A stretch of DNA of 60,736 nt, from NCBI GenBank assembly GCA_037447655.1, contig JBBHKE010002292.1, positions 1 through 60,736 of the forward strand. The letters are read 5' to 3'. Below the pieces are notes generated by a model, which searched no databases, was not told where the DNA came from, and saw nothing but the letters and a program-made list of their open reading frames with translations. Below are positions 23,568 to 33,908 of this stretch, piece by piece; the first letter of the stretch is position 1; every line of letters begins with the position of its first letter. Source of the stretch: Zygnema cylindricum. Its lineage: Eukaryota > Streptophyta > Zygnematophyceae > Zygnematales > Zygnemataceae. The translations under genes and the position numbers were made by a program.

Positions 23568-24891
23568 CCAATTATTGTACAGTTACAGTACTGTACCTTT
23601 TCGGGAATGCATCGCTGACGTTTCGCTACGATTAACAATTTGCAAAAAACGACAAGGCACAGCCGGCGACTTTGTCAATTTGCACCTAGTTAACTGTTTT
23701 TTCGTTGAGACAACTGGCATGTCGCCACCTCCACAGGTTGTCGTACATCTGTCGCCTGAATAATCTCGTCGTTTTCCGCGACACGATCAATTCTTATTTA
23801 CCCAAGATGGTAAATAAAATATTTTCCTGGATTCTTCGCTGTTTTTACTGGTATAGGTCTGTACGTATCACCTACAATTTCTGTCGACGGCAAATATTTG
23901 TGCTAGACCCCAGTGGCGCCGAACAATAAATTTGTCATTTTACAAAGCGACAAATCTCCTATGTTACCTACTAGATACGGGATCTGTCCTTCTGGTCCTT
24001 AGCTCCATCGGATTCCCCTACAGGATGACGGCGGCAAGTCTTAGTCGTCATGAGACGTACGGAATAATGTGAGTACCGTACCTTCATGTGCATATATCGG
24101 AAATCGCCCGAGCTGAAGTGTTGCACCACAGTTCTAAATCGCGGCATACTAAAAGTGTTGTACGCATCAAACTGCAGTAAGGTTGTAAAATATGCTCCTT
24201 TCGTATTTTAAACCCATAAACAGTATGTTCTTTTGGAAGATTTATATTTTATATTCATATAAGCGGTCAAAAAATAGAATCCGCCGAATTTTAGAATCGA
24301 AAATCCAATCCAGTGACTGATTTTTGCTGTTTTTTTTTAACTTGAGGGAATCCTACGAAAGGTTAATTTATTATTACAGACGGTAATTTTAGATAGACGG
24401 ATCGGACTGAGCATCTTTGTACGGACATACTTTCGAACGTAGGATCCGTGGTAATCGAAGATTAACCAATAAATAAAGCTTTTGGCACGAGCTTCAGATT
24501 GAGTATACAAATCGAATTTTGTGCAGCTTAATGCTGACGATAAGAACGTAGGAGTGACGAGATTTAGGTCTGACAATTACATACGGTACGGAGTACAGCA
24601 CGGTAAATACAGTGCAAATCGTTATTAGTTTTAAAGAAAAATGACTAAATTAGGGTAAGCGCTAGAATATTGCTGCTAACGCTATTTTGTGTATCGGTTT
24701 CAAAATAATAGAAAACATAATTTTACTTTTGGCACTTAACGAGTTAATGCCAAGTGGTGTGTCGACTTTGTAGCGTGTGCAAGGAGCTCGCACCGACGCT
24801 ATTTCAAGTGTTTTGTCGTATTTCTGACAGCATCTGCCGGATTACGTACTTGTGGGTCTGGAAAACGTACGAACCATACTAATCACGACAA

Positions 24892-25016
24892 CCATAGAGG
24901 TTTCATTCTGCGCACGGTAAAAAACTTTGAAAAAGAATGCATATGCGCATTATTAAAAATTTCACATTTTTATAAAATGCGTTGACCGACTTTGACTTGA
25001 TTATAAAATAAAAATA
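24892..25016. repeat. dispersed direct repeat R2, copy b
   Basis: Second copy of 22,930-23,062 (CATAGAGGTTTCATTC, then GAATGCATATGCGCATTATT), here not preceded by R1. Confidence 0.8.
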
Positions 25017-25195
25017 CGAAAATATTCATCAAAAGTACTACTAACTTAAGGTATGTGCCCATGTATTAAAGTACCGGGTTTTTTATTAGCACGAAGGAGA
25101 GTACTCCCTATTATTCATTACCCATCACGCGCATGTACGTAAAAAAATTGCAGTTAATCAAATTCAACTAAAAAAAAAGTTTACATCAACGTTGG

Positions 25196-25944
25196 TACAC
25201 CGTGATCCGCTATTAGCGTAATAAAAAATATAGCGTAATGAAACAATTTGCGTACTTTACGGTAAATTGTGTTTTTTCGGGTACACCATGATACTAATTT
25301 ATCATGTACTCTAATTTGTAAACTGCTTTGTAAAATTTTTCGGCACATAATATGTCCACACTAAAACATGTAGATGTACGAAATTGTTCAAATCGTACGC
25401 CGTCGCGTTTTTTTGACATCTGCGTATGCCGGAAAATATTTACGCAATTATATATTATTATATTTTCTGTACTTTTAAATTTCAAAATGTACGAAATAGT
25501 ACAGATCTGGCAGTCCGTACACCACACTATTTAAAAGGGGACTAAATTACAGTTATGAACCGTATTGAGCGGGGTACATCAAATAACGTGCAAAAACATT
25601 TAGCGTACTTTATTCTATTTGAGAATTTGCCCCAAAAAATAAATGGCGTCATGTAAATAGCGATCCGGTGTCTTAACTAGCGTTAATTATTCTAATGTGA
25701 ATTTTATAATAGTGTAATGTAAAAATGTGGTCATTTTCAAAACGCTCATTCGTCCAGACGTCAAAAAACAAGTGTCGAGAATGGCATCGAAAGGGAAAAA
25801 TTGGTGCGACCTTTTAATAATTAAAAGGAACGAGAAAATAGCAAAACGTGTTCTCATATTCACGTCGACCTTCAACCGAACTTCGCGTCACCCTAAAGCA
25901 TAAAACTGTATCGTCTCTTAACTCTAACAGCGATTCACGGTGTA
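25196..25944. mobile_element. TA-flanked MITE, copy 3 (749 bp, probably composite)
   Basis: The left end TACACCGTGATCCGCTATTA is answered at the right by the inverse of TACACCGTGAATCGCTGTTA. The interior contains further partial ends (about 25,298 GTACACCATGATAC; about 25,660 AATAGCGATCCGGTGT), suggesting nested or rearranged family members. No transposase. Confidence 0.6.
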
Positions 25945-28293
25945 CTTTCAACCTTTTTATAACCAAACATTATATCCGTCGATCCATCGTACGCGAAAAT
26001 TATGCAGAATGTACGAAAGTTAAAAAATAAAAAATAATGCATAATCGTAAAAATTTAAAAATAGAAAAAACCTCTGACGACAACATTATTGAGGTTTTGC
26101 TTTCCCTCTATTTATGGTTTACATTATTATTATATTCTACGTTGTTACCTTCAAAGCATAGATGTCCGTGTAATATTCATACGGTATAAATAAAGATCAC
26201 GTACGAACGCATCAGCGCTTTTGAAAGTTAATAAATCGCCCTGCGAATGCCGGCATTATTTTTCACAGCGTCACGGTGTCCGTCTAGTTGGTATTTAAGG
26301 GTTATTGGGATTATTAGGGTTTGAGTTATTGCCATGCGGCTCCTTTTATTCAATGCGGCGGTAATACCGTACTATTAGGCGGTTGGTACTTTCATACAAT
26401 TTCGGACATTTCTATTAAATTTCCGTACTTTTAGATTTTTAAGTTTCATAAGTTAAGCTTCCCGTACGTTTTGTACATGGCGTCAGCAAACACAAATTTC
26501 GAGTATGAAAAAGCCGATATTCAGCGTAGTTTTCGTAAAAGTTGAAATCATTGCGGCGTGGACATCAACGCACAGCATGTTAATAAGTAGGTGAAAGTGG
26601 TATACAATATGCCCATTGTACGCAAAACATACAATATGACCTTAAGACCCATATTGTATTGGTCGCAAAATGAAAAAAAATAGTAACAGGGTTGAGTTGC
26701 TCATCGATCGACACAAAATTAGGGTGAACTTCCATTAGAGGAAAAGTGGGGTTGTTTACTGGACGCCGTATGATTTCGTAAAGATTCGTACCATTTTTTT
26801 TTTTGTCAGACGAAACATGTCTACTGGATGGCTCCAATATTATAGGCGTAAGTATCGACCGTTGGATTTTTCACTTTTTTAGATGCGCCAAGCAATCACG
26901 CACATCGCCCAGTGTGAATATACTCTCCTCGACGAGGAGAGTTTCTTCATACTGGTCGCGTACCATTGGTACATGTGAAAAGTGAAAAAAAAATCCACCA
27001 CGAACAGGCGATGAGAATCAAACACGTCCTAGACGCCATGTGCCTTCCGCCACGGTGTATGAAGGTCGACCGAAATATCTTCGCACGCTCCTTCTGACAT
27101 CCGATGACTTTAAAAATTTGCGACGCCTTTTTGACATTCTGTTTCGAAATTTTGAGTTCCAATTTCAAAATTAAAATCTGGTCGTCAAACTTTCGTACAA
27201 GTCATTAACTACCTCCTCCCGTACAAATATTATTTAGATTTTCAGCTTGAAGAATATTTATAGATTTCAAGAATCTGAAAATAACCTACGTGGCGCCAAT
27301 CATAATTGAGAAACGATATCTACTGGCACGACACAATGGAAAGCCGTGCTAGGAAACACTAGAAATAGACGTATCCGCATGTTTAATAGGACCGCCTAAT
27401 AGAGAACATGCCTTAAACGTCATGTCTAAATTTATAAAAACATTCGGAAACAAAATATTTTTTTGTGAGGTTTAAGGTATTTTTTATTTAAACCGTTAGA
27501 TTTGGACGATCGGACGATCGTTGATTAAAGTAGCGATCAAATAAGATCACATGAAAAGCCCATAACACAACTTACGATAAAGGCGCTTACAAAAGGCCTA
27601 CGATTGAAACACCTACTTTTGAACTATGCTTCAAAGCTTCCAATTAATCTACGCGCAATTTCCGACAGCTAACACTATTTAAATTTAATCGACACGTGTA
27701 ATTCGCTTAGCGCTGACATCATGAATTGTCACGCTGACGCTCTTGACAAAAAGAGACTTGTCATACATTACGCTAATTTTGAAGAATGTAGTGGCGAACT
27801 ATAGTTTAGAAGTCCCAAATTTTAGCGCTATTAGGGTTAATGGTTGTTTTGCCACTTAAAACTTCATTTCTTGGTACACTATTGTCCGATTGCAGATATG
27901 ACGGTTGTGATTGAAAGGTAAGATTCTCATCTTCCACTTGGCGATCTCAGATTGAAAATCGGACAATTGTGTACGGATAAAATATGTTTTATGTGGCGAA
28001 AAAAAATATGAACAATATCAGCAATACGCGGTGTACTGTACACCCACCGAGATGTGCCACTTACAACAAAATATGATTTTATGTACAGATACAAAAGAAG
28101 TCAGTAGTACAGTCCAACAGCCAGCTGATGACAAACTTTGTGCCATGCCAGCTAAGAGGGGGTGAAAGAAGGCCAGTATATTTGCCGGAAATGCTGTAGA
28201 GCATGTCGTTTCTTCGAGAAAGACAGTGTGAATTGTTAATAGCGTCGAAAAAACATTAGAGTAGGAAGAAAAAATGTTACTAGCCCTGTTTTG
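25945..28293. other. AT-rich non-coding spacer
   Basis: No gene recognised. An inverted repeat pairs GGATTTTTCACTTTTTT near 26,864 with a matching A-rich segment near 26,976, and encloses the palindrome CTCTCCTCGACGAGGAGAG at about 26,922. Otherwise featureless. Confidence 0.45.
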
Positions 28294-28450
28294 TAGTGTT
28301 GGGTATCGAGGACCATTTGCTGATATTCGATATGTATCAAATTTTAGGTACCAGATAATCGATATATTGCTTTGATATATCGAGAAACTAAATATCGCGA
28401 TATTTTTGCGACATATACATTTTTTTTTTCCTGATTTTTTTTCCCCAAAG

Positions 28451-28484
<34 letters not shown>

Positions 28485-28705
28485 TGGCGCGCGCTCAGTG
28501 GGAAAGGGGGGGGGGGGGGGGGAGGGGGGGTGGGGGTTCGTACGATTTTCTTTACTGGATCTCTAGAAACACCCACCTTTTACCAAGTATATCGCGATAA
28601 TTTATGTTAGTCCAGGTACGATATATCAAGGCCTCTGACCGATCGATAATCGATATATCGAATATCGCGATATCGCAATATGATTTTACCCGATACCCAA
28701 CACTA
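28294..28705. mobile_element. hAT-type MITE with C/G core, copy 2 (412 bp)
   Basis: Perfect 15-bp terminal inverted repeats TAGTGTTGGGTATCG, flanked by an 8-bp direct repeat that agrees at 7 of 8 positions (CTGTTTTG / CTATTTTG). TAGTGTTGGG-type ends with an 8-bp target duplication are hallmarks of hAT elements. The interior is made of CGATATATCG-type palindromes around a core of about 33 C, then GTGGCGCGCGC, then a G-rich run. No transposase frame, so non-autonomous. Confidence 0.85.
28451..28537 (+). repeat. C-run / GTGGCGCGC / G-run core
   Basis: About 33 consecutive C (28,451-28,483), a short GC-rich spacer and then about 30 nearly pure G, forming a potential homopolymer hairpin. A closely similar core (C-run, GTGGCGC twice, G-run) lies at about 46,517-46,601. 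Confidence 0.9.
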
Positions 28706-28752
28706 CTATTTTGGGGTAAAATACCCAAAGCCAACAATATGCAAACATTAAC

Positions 28753-29330
28753 TACACCTTGAATCGTTAGTAACGTTATTAACGCTATATCGACACCCCC
28801 GATTTTTTTGGGTTTTACGTGAAATTGAATTAATAACACTAATTTTATATTACGTTAATTAAGGTTTTGGTGAATTAGCGTTATTAATTGTAGTTTATGA
28901 TGTTATTAAATAGTGTGGTGTACGAGTCCATACAAAATGGTACTTGTTAAATAGGAAAGTACGAAATATGGATTAAAATAATCACAATCGCAAGTAAAAT
29001 TGCGCTCAAAATAAAAATTTGAATGCGATCGTACCTATTTTAGTGTAAAGATATTGATAACGTATTAATTATACGGAAGAAAACCCAAATTATAGTTATA
29101 AAAATTAAAGTAAAAAGACGCGACGGTGTACGATTTGTCACGTTTTGTACTTTCACCTATTTTACTGTGAAGATCGTGATGGCAAATTCCTTGTACCCAA
29201 ATCAACGATATGAATCAATTAGAGTATTTTTTCTCTGTTCGAAATCTTGAAAAATCCAAATTATCGTTAATAATGCAAATTCATTTTTAACACTAATAAT
29301 TTATTAACGCTAATAACGATTCAAGGTGTA
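28753..29330. mobile_element. TA-flanked MITE, copy 4 (578 bp)
   Basis: Ends TACACCTTGAATCGTTAGTA and the inverse of TACACCTTGAATCGTTATTA. It shares the TACACC.TGAATCG head with the shorter copies but has a longer interior. It sits between the hAT-type MITE and the outer copia 5' LTR. Confidence 0.75.
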
Positions 29331-29454
29331 GTATACACAACACTAATTTACATGCACATTCCCACTTTTAAGTCGCTAATATGTGTTCACATAATCGATG
29401 TTTAGACATGTGAAAACAAGTTTTAGTCATGTCCCTTATAGTTAAAGTAACACG

Positions 29455-30688
29455 TGTTGAAATTAATAGATTTTTATTGTATTTTCTAGGCCTGAACTTA
29501 CTAGGAAAAATAGGAAAAGTAAAATCGCAGGCAACTTGCCTCCACCTTTTCACTCTATCCCCCATACTTGTTGTAGTCAATGAAGGATAAAGAGGCTGGT
29601 GGAGCCATGGCTGCCTTAGCCCCATAAGCATGACTTAAAAGTGACCTAAGTCACTCTCAACAAAAGGTTGAGTCCGGCAGGACTCGCACCTCCGACTGGC
29701 AGAGCGTGGCGTAGCCGTCAGCTCTAACCGATCTCTCGTAGAAGTTTGCTACATAACAAGAGGTACAATATTTATTTAAACATTGAACAATACATTAGTT
29801 TGATTATTGTTACTGTGAAAAAGGAAACATAAAGACGTAGAAGATTCAGTGCGTACATCAAATCCGTCGCACGAAATAAATGAATCGGACATTTATTTCA
29901 ATGGCGTAGATTAAACGCCGGTTTTCATTCGATGGCTCTAATCATCGCCGAAGTCACGGAATGGTCACTTTGGAGGTTTTTGGACGTGGCGTGACGTGGC
30001 ATGACTTAGCGATACGTGGCAGGATTCACATTTAAACATTGAACAATACATTAGTTTGATTAATGTAACTGTGAAAAAAGAAACATAGAGACGTAGCAGA
30101 TTCAGTGCGTACATCAAATCCGTCGCACGAAATAAATGAATGGGACATTTATTTCAACGGCGTACATTAAACGCCGGTTTTCATCCGATGGCTCTAATCA
30201 TCGCGGAAGTCACGGAATGGTCACTTTGGAGGTCTTTGGACATGGCATGACGTGGCATGACCTAGCGATACGTGGCAGGATTCAATTGAGCAGTTAAGAT
30301 TCCAGACGACATAAAGACGAGCCAGACGGCGACACGCGTCTATTCCATGGCCTTGTCGTACAGAGGCCGTACATAAAGTACATCGCCGATAGTACTATAT
30401 GGTACTTTACAGTATTCTGATTGGAGCGTACTGTAATAGATAGGGTTTGTGAGAGAGATATTGGACTTAGAATATTTTTAGAAAGGCACCTCTCCCTTGG
30501 GAGCTTTGTATAAATTGGCATCTTTGCCGGCTCGTAACTTATCGGCTGGTTGGCCGTTTTCAGTGATTCTTTTTGCTTCGGAATCAGAGGAGTCCAGACT
30601 TGGGCAGATTGTGGCTTGACGTGGGTTAGTTGAACACTATCTAGAGGCTTCCTGTATCCTGTTGTCCAATAGAGGACATAGAATTACA
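29455..30688 (+). repeat. outer copia 5' LTR (1,234 bp) with internal duplication
   Basis: Begins TGTTGAAATTAATAG and ends GAATTACA. It contains a 256-bp tandem duplication (29,773-30,028 and 30,029-30,284) that is single in the 3' LTR, and lacks about 38 bp near its end that the 3' LTR has. A TATA-like TATAAATT lies near 30,510. The antisense tRNA-like segment is at about 29,669-29,742. Confidence 0.88.
29669..29742 (-). other. tRNA-like segment inside LTR (antisense)
   Basis: Read on the minus strand: a box-A-like GATCGGTTAGAGC, about 30 nt, then a box-B-like GGTGCGAGTCC. It resembles a decayed tRNA gene or SINE head. Acceptor and T stems pair poorly, so it is not a functional tRNA. Homologous segments lie at 41,701-41,778 and 46,055-46,130. 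Confidence 0.6.
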
Positions 30689-30702
30689 GGTTATGGGCCC
30701 AC
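30689..30702 (+). other. primer-binding site, half-tRNA iMet type (outer copia)
   Basis: GGTTATGGGCCCAC follows the LTR directly. It is the complement of the anticodon arm of initiator Met-tRNA. The gag ATG at 30,693 lies inside it. Confidence 0.75.
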
Positions 30703-32855
30703 CCTCTAGGGTGCCCACCTTCAATGGATATGTGTCCATCAATTGGGAAGCCATGTTGATGGGAGCATTGTGTGAAAAACGATACTGGGGTATCGTCAGT
30801 AGACAAGTAAAACTTCCACCTTCGGGACCTCTACCAAGATTTCGAGAGGTAAGGTTTCCAGCAGCATACACTACTTCCACAGAGGAGGCAGATGATGGGG
30901 ACAGCATTGTGACACAAAAAAGGAAAGGGAAGGAGACACCCCTCACTCCTATTGCCACGGCACCAGGAGCGGCGTGGAGAGCGATACTCGAATGTGGGAA
31001 GACGTGAACATGGCTGCCAAAAACTTCATTCTAAGGCACCTCACGCAAGCTTTGGCCACTCCTCACCTTCACATTTACAAGGCCGAGGAGTTGTGGGTGA
31101 GTTTGGTGGAGATCTACAGAACAGGTACTATTCAGGAGCTCTAGTTGGCTGAGCAAAAGCTAGTGAGTTACACTTACAAACGAGGAAAGATGTTAGATTA
31201 TTTTAATGATCTTTCTTGTTTGAATATGGAGATGGAAAGTGTCAGGTGGAAAGGTACAATGAAGATGAAAGTTAACACTCTCATCATGAAGTTACCAGAT
31301 GAGTACGAGAACATATTTTACCGGGTACAGGAAATGAGTGATAGTTCATGGAAGTGGAATACAGTGGTCCGGATGATACATGTGCAGGAAAACACTAGGG
31401 AGATTAGGAGAGGAGGAAAGAGCATTCAAGCTCTAGCTGCAGGAGGGGATCGATGGTGGAAGGACCCGAAGAAACCGTACAAAGAGGGAAGAGAGCAGCC
31501 GGCAAGACCAAGGTCTCCATAGGGCCTTTGTCATTTTTGCAAGAAGTCGGGACACTTTATCGCGGATTCTGTCAAGCTATCCCAGCTGAGGCTCGAAGAG
31601 AACCGTGGAGTGGGTTCTTCCGCAGGGAAGAAAAAGACAAATGTGATTACAAAAGTGATAGGAGAAATCGAGGACGAGTCTTATGAGGAGGATGGGGAGC
31701 TTCTTCTTGACGAGAGTCAGGAGGAGAAGGAGATTCCTCGGAGACAGAAGTGTGCCCTTCGAGCAATTCGGGAAGCTCCACAAGAAGGATGGGTCATCAA
31801 CTCAAGTGCATCAATGCATATGTGTCGTGATAAGGAACTCTTCACTAAGCTATGAAAGATCCCTACTGTAGAGATAGAGTATGGGAGTGGGAGAGTGGTT
31901 ACTACAGATCTAGTGGGGTCAGTAGATGTGAAAGTCTTAGTGGAGGGTAAGACTTCTATACTCACATTCTCAGATGTACTCTACATTCCTCAGCCGAGTA
32001 AAAATCTTGTCTCTACGTCTGTGTTAGATGACAAAGAGTTTGATACCTTCACTAGAATGGGAGTCTTTACAACTAAGTATGGGGATGAAGTTTACTTCAC
32101 GACAGATAAGGGTAACCAAGGAATGTTTAGGCTTAACTTGAGTAATGAAAAGAAGAATGATTACTATGTTGGTGTTCCTAAGTTGATGATTTGGCATAAA
32201 CGATTAGGACATGTGCATTTTGATGGGTTGAGGGAAATAAAAAAACTTGGGGTAGTAGAAGGCATACAATTTAGGGATAATGAAATGATGGATGATTGTA
32301 GTGGCTGTGCTCAAGGTAAGTCTCAAAGACTACCCTTTCTAAAAGCCGCCACATATAGAGGTGAGAAAGTACTAGATTTGGTCCACACAGATATTTGGGG
32401 ACCTGCAAAAGTACCTTCGGTTGGAGGAAAGAGGTTTATATTGACAATAATCGATGACTAGTCTAGATACTCTAGAGTGTAATTCCTAAAAACTAAGTCT
32501 GAAACATCAACTTACTTCAAAGAATATAAAGCTTGGAGTGAGAAGTTTCATGAAACCCCCATTAGGAGAATAATGAGTGATAATGGTGGGGAATATACTT
32601 TCAACCATTTTGAGGAATATCTGAGAGATGAGGGAGTGCAGCACCAGAAAACTGTACCATATAACCTGGAACAAAATGGGGTAGCTAAGAGGTTGAATCG
32701 AACACTAAGAGATAGTGCATGCAGTATGTTGGCAGAGAAGAAAATAGGAAAGAGATTTTGGGCAGAGACAATAAACTGTGCCAACTACATTTAGAATAGA
32801 GTTCTTACCTCACTTTTAAAGGGAGTGACACCTTATGAGAGATGGGTGGGAAGGA
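30693..32855 (+). pseudogene. outer copia gag-protease-integrase (broken)
   Basis: The start ATG overlaps the primer-binding site. Gag runs in at least three frames to about 31,500. A protease-like segment at about 31,787-31,850 has lost its catalytic motif: where the family has an Asp-Ser-Gly core this copy reads INSSAS. The GAG pre-integrase zinc segment (WHKRLGH ... C..C) is at about 32,180-32,320, followed by integrase with DIWGP and SDNGGEY. Stops occur at about 31,143, 31,853, 32,459, 32,480 and 32,792. Translation is broken off at 32,855 by the inner element. Confidence 0.85.
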
Positions 32856-33064
32856 TGTAGAAACTAATGGTTTTAAAGTATTTTCTAGGTCTGAAAAGAA
32901 ATAAAGAAGCCGAGGCAGTCTATCTCTAACTTCTCTCTCCAACTCTCAAACTTGTTGCAGTCACTGAGAAATTGAAGAGGAAGCTAGAGCCATGGCTACC
33001 TAGGCTATCCTGAGGTTTACCGGAAATTTATATTAGTTAGGGTTTATTTATTTAAAAGGTATGT

Positions 33065-33140
33065 GCCGGCGACAGGAATTGATCCTTGTACCTACCGGCC
33101 GGCAGATAGGAAATAGCTGGTAGCCTTAGCCGTTAAGTCT
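33065..33140 (-). other. tRNA-like segment inside inner LTR (antisense)
   Basis: On the minus strand: ACTTAACGGCTAAGGCTACC, then about 25 nt, then a box-B-like GGATCAATTCC. It resembles a Leu/Ser-like tRNA relic. A second copy is in the 3' LTR (38,450-38,525). Different in sequence from the segment in the outer-type LTR, but at a similar LTR position and in the same antisense orientation. Confidence 0.5.
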
Positions 33141-33662
33141 AGGATTAGTGTTACGTAGTATATAGTTTGATAATTATTTAAATATGTATACGTACGATAA
33201 TTCATTTAACTATAATTGATTACGTGATACATAGATCCGGTACGGATTACGGTACGGATTACGAGTCAATACCGCGCATTTGTTTCGTAAATGAAACAAA
33301 TACCGCGCATTTATTTATTACGGCTACGATTAAATTACATTCTAATCGAACGGCCGTAATTAGCGCCGAGATCGCGGAGGAAGATTTCGGCGGTTTGTGG
33401 CCATCGCCACATCGGATGACGCGTGGCGAAATTACATTGGATCGTGGAATCTCCGGAGACTATGGCACCGAATCCGGATATGACATGTGTCGACATTTAG
33501 GGCATGTCGTACAATGTCCGTACCTAAAGTACACCGGCTACTGTACTTTTGAGTACGGAACTCAATTCTGATTGGTTCCGTACATCAGTAGATAGAGTCT
33601 GTGAGAGAGATAGGACTTAGAAAAATTTAGAAGATAGGACCCTCTCTCCCAGGAAGCTTCTG

Positions 33663-33670
33663 TATAAAAG
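33663..33670 (+). promoter_or_regulatory. LTR TATA box
   Basis: TATAAAAG in the 5' LTR of the inner element, repeated at 39,050-39,057 in the 3' LTR. About 230 bp before the LTR end, a plausible position for the U3/R border. Confidence 0.7.
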
Positions 33671-33893
33671 GTCAACTTTGACCCTCCATAACTTACTGCT
33701 CAGGGGAGCAAATTCAGAGATTCTTTTTGCTATCGACTCAGGGGAGTCTTGCCTTCACAGGGGTGCAGGTGGTCAGGGTTTTTGTCTGCCATGGTGGCAG
33801 TTATTTTTGCTGAAACACAAAGGGGTCAGGATTATCTTAGAGGCTTATTGGAAGCTGTCTACTCTGAGGACTTATGCAGGTCTCAGAGTTGCA

Positions 33894-33908
33894 GGTTATG
33901 GGCCCACC
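33894..33908 (+). other. primer-binding site, half-tRNA iMet type (inner copia)
   Basis: GGTTATGGGCCCACC begins the base after the LTR. It complements the anticodon stem-loop (GGGCCCAUAACC) of initiator Met-tRNA; from memory, the final ACC fits the plant rather than the animal sequence. Drosophila copia and yeast Ty5 are known to prime from this internal tRNA fragment. The ATG of gag (33,898) is inside the site. Confidence 0.8.

Larger units (their letters stand above)
22021..25195. other. AT-rich non-coding mosaic of repeats
   Basis: Contains the dispersed duplications listed separately (22,750/23,382 and 22,930/24,890). It also has an isolated right end of the TA-flanked MITE family near 23,360-23,382 (GATTGGCGGTGTA) and CGATAT-rich palindromic debris at about 22,390-22,700 resembling the hAT-type MITE interior. 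No gene recognised. Confidence 0.5.
32856..33893 (+). repeat. inner copia 5' LTR
   Basis: 1,038 bp, TG...CA ends. TATAAAAG at 33,663-33,670 is a good promoter TATA box. The direct repeat TACCGCGCATTT flanks the palindrome TTTGTTTCGTAAATGAAACAAA-like core (about 33,270-33,312). Confidence 0.95.

Noticed and set aside
28388-28600. Pro- and Gly-rich frames over the C/G core
   Set aside because: Homopolymer translation inside a MITE.
33224-33571. 115-codon open frame in the inner copia LTR, also open in the 3' LTR (38,611-38,958)
   Set aside because: The two copies are only open because the LTRs are nearly identical. The four codons that differ are all amino-acid changes, so there is no sign of protein-level selection, and it matches no family.
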